From Mytilus edulis (lineage: Eukaryota > Mollusca > Bivalvia > Mytilida > Mytilidae), in NCBI RefSeq assembly GCF_963676685.1, contig NC_092354.1:18296746-18360745 (forward strand): a stretch of DNA of 64,000 nucleotides. The letters are read 5' to 3'. A program made the translations under genes and the position numbers. Positions 1-12,400 of the stretch are shown one piece after another. Every line of letters starts with the position of its first letter. Positions within the stretch are counted from its first letter, which is position 1. The notes under the pieces are model-generated. The model was given only the letters and a program-made list of their open reading frames with translations, was not told the DNA's origin and did no database searches.

Positions 1-1548
1 ACTAAATGTAGATCCAACAGTGTTCACAGTTAGTAAGTCACTGAGAGCTAGTTCAAAGTATAGTCCAACTAGAAACTGATTCATTATTTCCTAAAACCAA
101 ATCTCACACATTCGTCTAAAAAATACTACGATTTTCAATCTCAGCCTTCATCAGGCGTAACAAAATATAAGTTCAATGTTTTAGTGTAAATCAAATACCC
201 CATTGGAATAAAATAATCAAATTAAAGGAGTTGGTTCAGGGTGTTTTCAATTTGGCCCTGGAATTTTAATTTTGTTATTTATAAACAAGCAATGATACTC
301 AAAACTTCACTTCAAATGAAATAACTTCATTTTGACAGAATATATGTTCACATGATGAACTGTTGACTCTTAAAAGATAAAGTATGTGAGTTGTAACGTC
401 AGTTTCAAGCCTATTTGAATAAAAATCATAACAGTTTTTTGCATAATTTACTTTGGCCGCCATCCAAGATCTAGAAAGGGTTTGTGTAAAGGGACTTAAT
501 ATCCTAATTGACAACTCTTGGTTATAAAACATTTTATATCCAAGGGAAAGACAAAGAGTATCTTCAATCGATCCACATTGTGCTGCTTTTGATAGCAAAA
601 CTGTACTCGTTCTATGCTTATGACAATGTATGAAGAGCATTATTTTAACAAAAATGTAAATATTTTAAAATGGATCCATTTTAGAACCTAATTCAGGCTA
701 CCCTGAAATTGTATAATAAATTGAAATAGGAAGTTATATTTGGAATACATTTCACTTTGTCCTTTGCAACATGGGATAGTATTGATTTAATTAGAAATAC
801 ACGGAGAACATGTGGGGAAAAAACCACACTGATAAATGTATTTATATCACTAATAAACCAATTTTAATCTATGAAGGTAATTTTGTTTCTAACAGCTCTT
901 GAAAGACTAAAATATATTATTTACCGTCATTTTCAACTTGTCATTCCATTTGTAGACCCATCACTCCTGTCCATACCATATTCGCTTGCAGCCAATTAAG
1001 ATCTGTTTAGTATCTGGTATCTAGCTGTACACATCAACTTCATCAACTTTATTTTCAGTTATCTTATACTCCTAAATCAAGAACTAATTGTCATGGCGAA
1101 AAAAATTAATAACAACAGAAAGCCAAAGAACAGTTCTAAAAACATGCAATACACAATATATAACGACTGAGCAACACAAACCTCACTAGAAACCGCGGGT
1201 TATATCAAAATACGTCTTGAATTGTACATGAAGCTTATTGAATAGCAGTGAAGACAACTTTACCAATGATTCCATATTTGTAATGTAAATCATCTAAACA
1301 TTTAGACATCAATACGTGATTCAAATAGAAAAAAGCGTCAACTGATTTGTTTGTGCATCAGTATTCGTAGTACATAACAATCAAGTATTGCTCCGTTTTG
1401 TCTTACGAATATTTAAGGTTGAGTCATACATCGTATATCATACTTGATGCTGAAAATCATAACAGCTATTAATAACCAAATTATCAACTGTGTTATAAGT
1501 AAATAGTTAAAATTTGTAATATTTATATTTATTTAAGGCAGAATCCTT
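1..1548. other. Intergenic DNA, 5' side of first gene
   Basis: AT-rich sequence with no open frame that shows splice sites, codon bias or a recognisable domain. The 113-codon minus-strand frame at 299-640 has no family signature and I treat it as chance. The promoter of the gene that follows should lie here, but I see no convincing TATA or initiator element. Confidence 0.5.
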
Positions 1549-2493
1549 ATGTTGAAACCAATTAAAATCGACAAAAAAATGATATGTATATTCATTGATA
1601 TGTCAGAAAAATATCCTGCTATGATTCTTCAACAACTATTTAATGAATATTGTATGCAAGAAAAAGTTACCATAGAGGACATCCTAAACGAAGAAAAACA
1701 CCAACTTTACCATAAAAGGCAGGAAACAGAAGCATGTTGTGTATGTAATACAAACTTATCCACCTTCAATAGAGATTCTACATATTTCAAATGTATTTCG
1801 GAAAAACAGTGGGAATCATTGTATTCAATGAAGTACAGAAGTGTTTCACATGTGTGTACATTAAGTCTTAACAAATGCAGTGTAAATTTTGTTCCAAAAC
1901 AACATATTTACACGTGCGACTTATCAGTCACCAAGGTATTGATTCTTAACATACCAAAAATGTTGATCTATATAATGAATCGATTATGCATGGATGGATT
2001 TGATAGGTTTCTGATACATAACCAGCATATACTTTACCATTCAATGGAAGCAGAGAGATGCTGTAAATGTTATCAGGTACCTGCTGGAAAAATAATTATT
2101 AACAAAAAAGAATGGAACAAACTATTTATCAAAAATGACACATCTTGCAAAACAAGCTGTGAAAATTGTTGCTGTCAATACTCAGTAAGATCAGGTATTA
2201 AATACACTGATATAGACTTTATATTTTTGTCCAAAATTTTACATGTTGCTGGTCCCTTTGGTGTTCTGAACAAAATTGAACAAAATCCGTATTTATACTT
2301 TCTAATTTGGACTGCTGATGACGAACCTCTACAAGGATCTTTGATAAAACTATTACGCATGGTAAAAGAGGAAAGCTTTTTCTGTGAAATGCTAAAACGA
2401 ACATCTGCCTTTAACCACTCACATTATAATGAAACTGTTGCGACTACAGATGATGCATCCCAATGGATTATTAACCACTTTTGGCAACATAAG
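1549..2493 (+). CDS. Exon 1: two Cys-rich repeats
   Basis: A 945-nt exon ending in AAG before GTATGT, phase 0. It encodes 315 residues and carries both repeat copies. Cysteine clusters sit at residues 63-66, 103, 110, 171-174, 200, 204 and 207-209, and may bind a metal or form a compact disulphide-free fold. The last 70 residues lie outside the repeats and have no recognisable signature. Confidence 0.75.
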
Positions 2494-5400
2494 GTATGTC
2501 TTATCATGACCTTACATGCTATATATATGAATATACCTTTTGAGGAATACTAAATGTGATATATGGTCAGGTTTTCCATTGGATATTTCATTAAGCGTAC
2601 ATTTTTTTTTATTTTATTAGTTTTAAATATTATACACCACGTTGATATACATTCTAATATGACGTGCTTCTTTTGCTTTGTAAACAACACCGTGATAAAA
2701 TTCTTCATATATCTATACTTAGCGCAAACTCAGAGATATACATAATAATGGCTGTTACAATATACTTCCCACGTAAACCCACATGTATTGGAACCTATTT
2801 GTAAACCATTTGCCGATTTTATTTTTTTTTAAATTGCAGTTAAAAAAGACAAAATAACTTATTCTAATTGGGATGCATAATAAAAAGAAGTAATGCACAA
2901 GAGCTCGGAGAAATCAACAAAATAAAAATAAAATAAAATTCCGCGAAAGTCTTATAATGTTTTTGACGCATTTAAGTCATTTCAAAACATGACGTCATAC
3001 AAATGAAAACGCTACAGTTGAACGTTTTCTGAAAAGTGAACCATCGAAATTCGTATAACATTGTATTTAAATTGATTTGTAAGGTAGGTTTTGTTTTATT
3101 TTCTATTCTATTGCATTTTTCGCATATTTACTGGTTTCAGCAAGTCAACATGGCGGCTCCTTAGTTACAAAATGTCAACTTTGGATTTGACGGTCGCTTA
3201 CGAGAAAAACATGTAAATTAAAAATGGCAAATGTTGGGTTTGTGAATTTAAAGAATTAAACAGATTTTTTTTTCTAGCGGTTATTCGCTAAACAATCCAT
3301 GCAAGCTACATATTTTATGAATATTTGAGCTTTATCGAACCGGGAGTAAAAAAAAGAACAGCCACACACACAGCATACCTACCATCGCTTCAGTTTTTTA
3401 ATGACCGTATTTGTACAATTAGAATCGAAATAATTCATGGAAGCCATAGATTGTTGGAAATTTACACATGGCCTGGGCCGTGTGTAAATTTCCAACAATC
3501 TATGGCTTCCATGAATTATTTCTTAAGTAGAGTTTTTTTAGAAGAAGATGACCTTTTAAAAAACGTGAAGTTTATGAGGACAGAAATTTATATTATACTT
3601 ACAGGTGAAATTAAATCTCATTGACATTTGGTTTAAAAGTTTAAATAACGCATATAAACTGAATAATTGAGAAACACGCATGTACTTGAAGGGATTGCAT
3701 AACCGTTCTTTTATATAATAGTTAATCTTAATTTTGCAGGCAACACGAGACACATCAGGTCGATTGTTTGAAGCCGAAAAAGGTATGTTTAGTTAATTTC
3801 TAATACATAGTAAGAGATTAAACAATTTTAAGTTTAACGGGCATTGACGAAAAACAAGTACCTGTTAAACCAAGTTAAGAATATGACAGTTGTTATTCAG
3901 TCGTTTGATGTGTTTGAGTTTTAGATATTGTCATTCTTAGGAACTATTCATTTAGAATTTTCCACTAAGCTTTGCATTTTTGTTATTTTTACCTTTGAAA
4001 ACCCTAGATACGCTAAAAGGATATTATAAAAAATGAACATAACGGTTAAAATTATACAAAAACAAATAAATATATCTCTATTACACGTAATCAAAATGAT
4101 TATCAAACGTCAGTACCTAGAATCTATATGTTAGATCATCATGCACTGTCTGTAAACATGTTTAAAGATGATACGGAATATTTATCAACAGGATTTTGCA
4201 TTTTCCAATTACCATTTTTTTTTTAGAGAATATGATGAGACGTGCTTTGACATTACATTGGGTCGTTAATTTTCGGCTCAGACACTGTAATTGTTAAACA
4301 AAATCCGAGTAAAGAATCAACTCGATTGTGTTTGATGTCTCTATCAATGTACATTTCATATGCTTTCCACATGTTTTTATTTACTGTTTTAAAAATAAAC
4401 CGGGAGGAATATTCATGAAATTAATGATTCAAAAACTGTAAGACCTCTGCAATTCATTACAGACATTTTTCATAAATACTAAATAATTTCCCTTTGTAAA
4501 ACATGATTCACTCTTAATGTGTAGCTTTATTTGCAGATTTTCCCTGACGTTGACTAAAATAGAACAAACATTTTGAGTATACACATTTTAGTTTTAACTT
4601 TACATTATTAGATGGTTCAGACGTTCAGATCGTTGAAAGCCGCAAAGATGTCTCTTTACATCACAGAACGTAAGTAAAATTTCATTTGTTTAAGTATTCA
4701 GAACATTCAATCACATCAAACCTTTTGCAAAATGTAGTTATGGTATATGTTATATTTTGCAGAAGAAGATTCACAGATATCACCTCTGAAGAAAACAATT
4801 TCTTGGTCGTTGTTCATTGTCTTACAAAATTAGTATACCCTGTGATACAAAAAGAAGTTGCTACGCAGTCTCCTGATGTTTTAGATAGAATATATATGGA
4901 AATTTATGAACAGTATACTGACAGGAATGATACAAATAATTCACAAAGGATATATCTAACACGGAAACAACGCGAACAACTTTTTTCACCAAAACGTAGG
5001 TTTATCTTTTCAACGTACAATGAAGTTTGTAATTTGTTGACGCTTTGCTTCCATTTTAAGTTTCGTGTGGTGATCTCTGTTCAGTAAAAGACAGACGTCA
5101 ATGTTTTAATTTCTTCTGACAATAACATGCAAATACAAACAAACAAAAAATTCTGTACACTAGTGGATTTTCATAGGCGAAATATACACATTTGTATATT
5201 GTATATTTTATATTTTATATTCAAATTGTCGAGTCATGATATTATTATTATAAAAACTGTACAAAAAAAAAATTATCAAGAAATAATACACTTTAAATGA
5301 AACACTATATGGTATTATTGCAAATAAGTTATATAAACCAGTGACTAAACCGAAAATGTAAATTACTGCGTCCAATTATTACAGAAAAAAGCACCAACAT

Positions 5401-7865
5401 CAAAGGAAGAACAAAAAGAAAAATAGCAGTCCTGACAGACCACTATCGATAACACTATTCTTTTAAATCCAGAAAGGCGCTTTTGACGCATGAAATCTAT
5501 ATAACGAATTGTTTCTATTTTTTGTTCACTGGGTCTATACCTCCTCTGGTGGACTATCAGTCCTCGAAGGTATCATCAGCTCATTATAACCAATCTTTCT
5601 TAAACTGTCCGTTCATAATTAAAAAAGTATAAAGGCACTAATCAGGGGCGGATCCAGGATTTTGGAAAGGGGGGCGAAGTATGTAAAGATCGCAGAGCGG
5701 AGCGATGCGAAAAAATTTTGGGACCTTTTCTTGGCTAAAAAACATAAAATAAGTGTAAAATGCACTTTTTAAACGGTTCCTGACGTAGGGCATGTATATT
5801 TTACAGTTGCTGTAAAGTGATGAAAGGGTTGGACATTTTTGATGCCGTATTCTCCCCATTAATTGTCTATTATAAAATGATTGGATGGATCCAAAGCTAT
5901 GTACTGATATATTTGATGTGGGACTTGTCAGTAAATAGGACATGGAAAATTCTCGTTTGTTGTGTGTAAAGTTAGCATAACCTCACAGATTTCTTGTTGT
6001 AAACAAGATATACGCTCGACTATTCGATGAAATTTACAATACGACCGACACGAGTTAAGAAAGACAAACAAGCAATTTTGATCCATATGTTTGGTTGAAA
6101 TGTTTCACCCAACAAGGGAAGTGGAAGGTTCCAAATTAACAAAAGGCTACGAATGAGTCTGAAATGATTATTGTTTTCAATCCAGATACGGCCAGAATTA
6201 TTGTTTTTAAGGCAAAAATCAGACTCAGATTTCTCTCAAATATCTCAAATCAAATGGTCCGTACCTTAGACTTTAAATCTATCTAGAGTTTACTGTCTGG
6301 CGTTTGGGGTTAAACATGTTTTCGTAAGTAAATAATATTGCTGTGGAACATTTTTTTTCATAATAGTGTAATAGAGTATTACTTTCTGTTTGGTGGAATT
6401 GTGAACTAGAAGTCAATACGTTCTTGCTCAATCCTGTGTCGCTTTGAAGGTGTCATGCTTGTGTTCCTCAGCCTAAGCATGTATTACTGTAATTTGAATT
6501 TCAAAATAACTGAGTGAGGTTTTTTCGACGCACTGGTCAACTCCACCGTAGCGAATCACATGACTTTGACATAATCAATAATATATCATACAGTAAATAC
6601 GAGCGAAAAATATCTTTATAAGAAAAGAATTGTCGCATACAAGTTAAATACACGGGAAATGGCAAAGTTCACGAAGTCTAGTCTGATTAATCATTTTACA
6701 GAAAAAAATTAAAAAAAATGTCCAAGCAAAAGGAGAGGGCGTAGGCCCTCTACGCCCCCCTCTGGATCCGACACTGCTAATATTTTTTTTTTAAATGCTT
6801 CGATTTCATATCTTTGGCTATGATCGTTCCTGAGAAAGACAAAATCCGGTTTGGACGCATGCAATTTGTAAACCGTGTTGTTTCCATCTTTTAATGATAA
6901 CATATATTACATCTAAAGAAGGACAAGATATATAAGTTATTTCCTTTAAGCATTTTGCATCCGATATGTCTGTTTTTAATATTCGAAAAAAATCTGATGT
7001 ACAACATCATGTATAAACATATTGAAAACGAATTTATTACAAAAAAAACACCAAATTTCATTTCATTTTTAACCTAAATTGAATCATTTTTTTCTTCATT
7101 TAAATTAACACAGTCAGACTTGTTTACTTTATAAAAAGTGACTTAAAGTCAATAGAGAACACATATAACCTAACTAAATGTTTTCTTTTCAAGAGTTAGA
7201 CTCGAAGATCTTAGATTTAAAGTTAAAGATTTACCTTTTGAAACAGAGCACAGAAGATAAAGGACAGACAGAGTACGGAAATCAATTAGATGTTATCGAA
7301 AGCATCGCAAGAGAAACAATGCAAAGCAGTAGTGGAGTTTTAGACAAAGCAAAGTTCCGCAATGTCATGGAACGCTTAAGGAAGGTATCACTTTCGAATT
7401 TAAAAATTTGAAATAAATTGTCGTTTGCAATTTTGTATAAACATAATAACAAAACAAATGTGCATTTCAATTATTACTCTTACAATTTTTGCATTGAAAC
7501 AAATGATTTAATTCGATATTGATTTCTAGTATATGCATAATTGTTATAAATATGATATATATTTTACGTCTCTGAGATGCATTTGCCGATTGACGTTGAA
7601 TTACAAAAAAAGATTTAAAAAGATGGATTTCCACTGTGTTAACCAATTGCCATAATTTTGTGATAGAGTCAAAAATATGATTGACATGAAAGTTAAAACA
7701 ATAGACACAACACGAATCGGAATGACATATTTCGGACAACGCAATATTTAATTTACTTGACAATGTTATAAAATATCTTTGCAGGCTGTAATGCATTTTG
7801 GAGGAGAATTTTATGCGGAAATTTTTTTGCAACTTCAGCAAATGCGAAACATTTTAGGTCAGTAG
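1549..7865 (+). CDS. Six-exon gene, 516-aa Cys-rich repeat protein of unknown function
   Basis: Proposed exons are 1549-2493, 3740-3782, 4612-4669, 4763-4995, 7194-7384 and 7785-7865, with GT/AG borders. Phases close (0, 1, 2, 1, 0) and the sum is 1551 nt, giving 516 residues plus a TAG stop; an AATAAA follows at 7907. Residues 25-240 hold two tandem copies of one module: an 'LYH' motif followed by a CCxC cluster (63-66, 171-174), then a W-x2/3-L element (88, 189) and further cysteines. I have met this kind of repeat in bivalve predicted proteins of unknown role. Exon 4 (about residues 350-426) has an amphipathic helix pattern ending in an LTxxQxxxLF element. This recalls, weakly, the DZIP3-like HEPN region of bivalve proteins. 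Residues 428-490 look like a coiled coil. No signal peptide is visible, so it is probably intracellular. An in-frame TAA lies just upstream of the chosen ATG, but a 5' exon joining after it cannot be excluded. Confidence 0.72.
2494..3739 (+). other. Intron 1 of first gene, containing a perfect long palindrome
   Basis: Non-coding. The only structure I see is the inverted repeat at 3427-3522, listed separately. The 99-codon frame at 3325-3624 runs through that palindrome and is not supported by splice sites. Confidence 0.6.
3427..3522. repeat. Perfect 42-bp inverted repeat with 12-nt centre
   Basis: Positions 3427-3468 are the exact reverse complement of 3481-3522. The 12-nt centre contains two GGCC tetramers that pair again after one T/G mismatch, leaving a 2-nt loop. 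The stem is much longer and cleaner than chance allows and has no decayed positions. Confidence 0.95.
3740..3782 (+). CDS. Exon 2 of first gene
   Basis: A 43-nt exon flanked by TTTTGCAG and GTATGT, entering in phase 0 and leaving in phase 1. It encodes a short hydrophilic linker (residues 316-329). The phase match with both neighbours is the main support. Confidence 0.65.
3783..4611 (+). other. Intron 2 of first gene
   Basis: AT-rich non-coding sequence. I see no repeat or open frame worth naming. Confidence 0.5.
4612..4669 (+). CDS. Exon 3 of first gene
   Basis: A 58-nt exon between ATTATTAG and GTAAGT, phase 1 in and phase 2 out. It encodes about 19 polar residues joining the repeat region to the helical exon 4. 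Confidence 0.65.
4763..4995 (+). CDS. Exon 4: helical domain, weakly HEPN/DZIP3-like
   Basis: A 233-nt exon between TTTTGCAG and GTAGGT. The 77 whole codons encode an EENNF...L-rich helix followed by an LTxxQxxxLFSP segment. That segment resembles the 'LNxxQWxLLFP' element in bivalve DZIP3-like HEPN proteins. The match is short and from memory, so the domain name is tentative. Confidence 0.7.
4996..7193 (+). other. Intron 4 of first gene, hosting an hAT-like element
   Basis: A 2.2-kb intron. About half of it is the inverted-terminal-repeat element at 5643-6776. The remainder is AT-rich with nothing recognisable. Confidence 0.6.
5643..6776. mobile_element. Non-autonomous hAT-like element with CAGNGNCGGATCC ends
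   Basis: The left end reads CAGGGGCGGATCCAGG and the right end, reversed, CAGTGTCGGATCCAGAGG. Both continue into a GGGGGG tract next to CG. CTAAT is present directly outside each end (5638-5642 and 6777-6781), which I read as the target-site duplication. The 1.1-kb interior has no transposase frame. CAG-start ends with GGCGGATCC are common in hAT-type miniature elements, but their usual duplication is 8 bp, so the superfamily is a guess. Confidence 0.65.
7194..7384 (+). CDS. Exon 5: coiled-coil segment
   Basis: A 191-nt exon between CTTTTCAAG and GTATCA, phase 1 in and phase 0 out. The encoded 63 residues are rich in K, E, L and I with heptad-like spacing, which suggests a coiled coil. Confidence 0.7.
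7785..7865 (+). CDS. Exon 6, terminal exon of first gene
   Basis: An 81-nt coding end after TCTTTGCAG, phase 0. It encodes 26 residues ending in ILGQ and a TAG stop. AATAAA at 7907-7912 is a suitable poly(A) signal. A GGTCAGT sequence overlaps the stop and could act as a donor, but no continuing exon is evident. Confidence 0.7.
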   Translation, partial: AVMHFGGEFYAEIFLQLQQMRNILGQ

Positions 7866-10689
7866 AACTTATATTGAAAAAAAAACCCACATTGACTATG
7901 ATTTTTAATAAAACGTGTTTGGTATTGGTTTAAAACCTAATGGTGCAGATTTTTGAAATACAAAAAAAAACGCTTGATATATTATCTCTTCTAATTAGTT
8001 TTATGACTCTAAAACTAGAATTATCTGAAATGTATTTCTACCACAAAATGCTGACCTGAACAAAAGTGATCTAAAAAATTGGTTCAGGTTGTGGATAATG
8101 TTTAAGCTGTAATGATAGCACTTATTTGTGTAAACAAAAGAAATGTGATATGATTGCCAAGGAGACAAATAAAAAAAAGATATAACAGAAAGTATATGTT
8201 TGCAGCTATAGTCACTGTATAGTTTTCAACATTTGTCATGTTTTAGTACAATTTGAAAGACTTTAGTGTGACAACATTTTCTATCAACGTTTTTTTTTTA
8301 AATTTGACAACCGTTGGCTGAAATTATTTGTTTTTCTCCCGTTGGTGATGATATTCATTATTATATCACTCAAACAAAAAATGTTTGAATAGCTTTTGAA
8401 GAAAAAAATATGTGATGATGAAAATAAAAAGTTTAAAAAAAACCGATATTTAATTTTTACTATTTTCAAACTGGTTTTTTTCAGAATAGAACGAGAATTT
8501 GCATGGAAATGTTATTTTACCAAGTGACAGATGGATAGAACAGACATACTCATATTTTCAAAGTATACTAATATGGCCTCAATAGCCGAGTAGTCCTAGA
8601 AGTAAAACTGCTATATACACAGCTTGTCAAAACTGAAGGTGTGAGTTTAAAGACCGTTACTTGGCTAGAATTGTAATTGACTCTACCAAAAGTTTGCGTT
8701 TCTTCTGCAAGTCTGTTTTGTTCACAGAGAAGAAAAATAGAAAAAAAACATGCCTAAAAGTATTCAAAGATTATATCTCCACCGAGAAAAGATCTGATTT
8801 CTGTTGACGGTTTGCTTAACTTTTGTTTGAGTTTGTTTTATCAGCTCCTCAACGTTTGTTTTCTTATTAGTTTAAGATATTTCCAAATTGATTACTAATA
8901 CCATATATCGAGTTTCTGGGATTACTAGTGTCGAATGAAATGTATTTGTTTTGTTTTTATATTTGTGATCCGTAACCATTTGTGAATTACATAACAGTTG
9001 TTGAACACATTTTTTATATAAAAGATATCAACAAGATATCTACTTTGAGTTCTGAGGGAATAATTCTAAACATACATAACTTGTTTGTATTTTGATGATG
9101 ATTGAAAAGTGGGTAAAAGGAAAAGACGACAACTTTCCTCCTAATAAAGGCAGCACATGTCGTGTATTAACCACAGTAATGCTAACAAAAATTATATATG
9201 TGTATTGCTTACATTTTGTTTGAACTTATTGAACATAATTAGTGTCATAAGTCAACTTTGTACTTTTGTATTTGGGTTTCATACTTTTCATTGGTAGGTT
9301 TTATATTGTGTTTTTTTTTTTATTTGTACTCTGTGATTTTTACCGTTCATTTGGACATGATTTATATGTTCATGTAAGCAAGCATTAACTCATCTATCAC
9401 TAATTGTGATCATTTATTGTACACCATGCAAGCCCTTGTTTTTCATGAAATATTGTACATGCCATTTAGGATTAAACAAAAATAAAACAGAAAATTTTGA
9501 TATTTTGAACTATCGAAAAAAGTTAGTGTCATGATTCCCTCTTTTTATTTATATTGCAACAAATTGAAACGAAAAGTCTAAGTTTTTGTTTTCATTTATT
9601 CTAAGAAGTTTATTATTAAATCAGCCTTAGAGGAAGTTTGCAAGATGAATGCAAAGAACTGGAAAATGCACCAGCTTTCTTGATTAATTATAACGTCACA
9701 CCTGGAATCATACGAACAATGATCGAAAAAAAAATACTCCTTAGAATTTGACGGACATAGAAATGTAATTCTACATTTCATTGCAGTAACGAATTCCTGA
9801 GTCATTAACAATATCTTGAGAGTTCCGACGCACCATTTCATTTGTGTTGTGTGCTAATATAGAATAGTTTGGTAACATGGTTACTGAAGCGTGTACACAT
9901 TATAGAAAGGGGTGAACATTTGATTTGTTAACCTCCAGTGATGGTTATTTTCTTGTAAACCATGCAATGCTATGATAATTATGCACACTGTTTTGAAAGT
10001 GCCATTTTGATTTTGACTAAAAGGGAAAAATCGATGGTTGTATAACATGTGCCCCTATTATTGGAAGCGTCACATGCACCTTTGACCTTGTGTGTACTCC
10101 GAGTTGTTAAATTACTAATATTAAATCTTCGGAATGGATTGAGTCTCAGCCACTCATTGTTTGAGACAATTTCCATAAAATAGGACTCTTCAATGAATAT
10201 TTTTAGACAGATCAAAACTATCTAAGTGTTTTGGAGAGCAACTAAACCATTTTATTTCGCTTATTTTTTATATTTTGCTGTAATAAAAACAGCTATTTCC
10301 TCAATAATACTTTAATAAGTATATGGTTATTAGTAAACGAAATCATATTTGAAACAGTAACGACAAATTAATCAATAAATTTGTGTGTCTCTCTCTGGAA
10401 CGCTGCGTAAATTGTAGTTTTACCTAGGGACTTATTAAAACTTCAATCAATCAGCTTGAATACATCAATTACTAATTTATCATTACATTGGATTCACAAA
10501 TTTGTGAAAGTTACCCCTTTTTATTATTCATTGGCTTTAAAAGGTGATAATTGGTGAAAATGAGGATATTCATGAACATAAAGTCCTCAAGTGGTATGTT
10601 ATGTATAACCTAAAGACATCTTTGTACTATATTCTGCTGGTTTTGTTATGCAGATGAGATTAATTTGTCATTATTTAGTGGTTTCATAC
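7866..10689. other. Intergenic DNA
   Basis: AT-rich sequence with no supported gene. Minus-strand frames at 8284-8469, 9596-9841 and 9979-10215 lack splice context and family resemblance. At 8575-8655 there is a faint tRNA-like pattern that may be a SINE head, too weak to call. Confidence 0.5.
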
Positions 10690-12400
10690 TATACTACGCA
10701 AAACAAAAAAACAACGTTACATGTTTGTAAGATCAATTATATTTTTTACAACTAAAAATCGATAAAAAAGGTAATGGAATATTTAGCTAACAGCATATTG
10801 AAGAGAACAATTACAAGTTTGTTTTAATATTTGAAACAATATTGCACATTGTTGGACAATATCAACAGGACGAGTTTCAAAATTAAAATTAAAATGCCAG
10901 TACCGTGTATGACCACCTCTTGAATTTATGACCGTCTGATACCTCCATCACAATATTCAATTAGACGTCGAATGAAGTCTTGAGGGATATTTTTTCATTC
11001 GATAGTATTCGGAGCTATGTGAGCGTTTCCGGTGAATTTGGCCATGCACTGTTTCTGATACATCGTCTAAGGTCGTCCTAAAGATGTTCGATTTGCGATA
11101 AATCAGGAGATATTGCTGGTCATGGCAATACACGAATGTGATTATTCCTCAAACAGGTCTTTGAAATGTAAACCGTATGAGAACGGGCGTTGTCCTGCTG
11201 AAAACGTTGTTAAAAAAAACTATACATTCAGAGAAACAGGTGAACGACTGGAGCCAGAATTACGTCTATATACCTTGTTGCATTTAGATTAAGTTACAAT
11301 CAATAATTATGAGATCGGTGCATTCCTGGTAGGTTATGCCGTCTCATACCTAATTCCCCCACCACCAAACCGATCTGTTACTTGAACGAACACATCAGAA
11401 AACGTTCATTGAGCCTCCAGTAGATCCTGGCTCTGCCGTCGATAAATTTCAGCTTCATATAGATTCATCGGTAAACAAAATACCTACTTTGCATATATGC
11501 CTATGCTGCGTTAGAATTTATTTCTTCAACGGACGACGAGCTCTTAGGCCAGTTTGACGCCATTGGCTTCCAACTGTTTGGGCACGTATTCTGTTGTTCA
11601 TTCCTCCATGGGTTTGTCGTGCTGTTTGTGACGCGTTTACAAATCGATTCCGGAGATGAATGATACGGATGTGTCTGTCTTGACGTAACGTCGTTTTACG
11701 TGACCTGTCACTTCGGGGACGATCATTTGGGGCAATAGGCGTAATTGTTTCTGCATTGGCGGTAATGGTAACGTTTTCTTCTGTAGCTTAGCCCATATCG
11801 CAAACTTGTATATGTATGATGGCTTGTTTCAAAGCTGAGACATTTTCACATATGTGGTTAATATTTCGGAGTACGAAGTGTGATTCATTTTTCCGTAAAT
11901 TAGCATTCCATGGTGCGGCTCTTCATGGTAAAAAGTCCCTTTCTCACACAACAATTTCTTTGAAAATTTAATACTTTGAATACATATAATAACTCCATAG
12001 TTGTTACACATTTATTCTAAGGTCCTATACTTTCCAGATTAACACAAAACAATAAGCTCAGTCACTTATTAACAAATTAAACATGTCCAATATCACTACA
12101 CAGAGATTTTTTGTTTACAAACAACTTTTGTGTTCCTCAATCAGAGGCTCATTAGGGATACTGTCCCATTTGTCGTGCCAGTGTCTTTAAGACGAATCTT
12201 AAGCCATCCAATAGTCATTCTGGAGACATTAAAATGATTTGCAAACTGCATTTGAGTCATTCCTGCTGTCAACATCTCAATAGCTCGTTATCTCTCATTT
12301 TGATTAAACGTAGCATAGACTTACGTGTTATGTTTTATATTTTTTTTAATTTGACCTTTTGTTAACAAAAGTGTTTGACACAATTAGGTTCTAAAAAGAC
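10690..12400 (-). mobile_element. Decayed Tc1/mariner-type transposon
   Basis: On the minus strand, translation in several frames gives recognisable pieces of a Tc1-like transposase in the right order. At about 12310-12130 is a helix-turn-helix segment resembling 'GMTQMQFANHFNVSR'. At about 11730-11510 is an 'RPRSDRSR' followed by an arginine-rich region. At about 11210-10930 is the catalytic region with an FQQDNARSHT motif and an SPDLxxIEHL motif. Many stops and shifts break the frame, so it is inactive. I could not fix the terminal repeats; the limits given are approximate. Confidence 0.8.
10890..12330 (-). pseudogene. Tc1-like transposase pseudogene
   Basis: These are the coding remains of the element above. 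The second catalytic Asp and the following IEHL segment can be read near 11190-11060. The order of HTH, linker and catalytic core is intact, so this is one inactivated copy rather than scattered fragments. Some codons in the core are replaced by stops, which marks it as an old copy. Confidence 0.78.

Noticed and set aside
3325-3624. 99-codon frame as an exon
   Set aside because: It runs across the perfect palindrome, has no matching splice sites, and would break the phase-consistent join of 2493 to 3740.
8575-8655. tRNA gene
   Set aside because: Only a vague A-box-like and B-box-like pattern; stems do not form.
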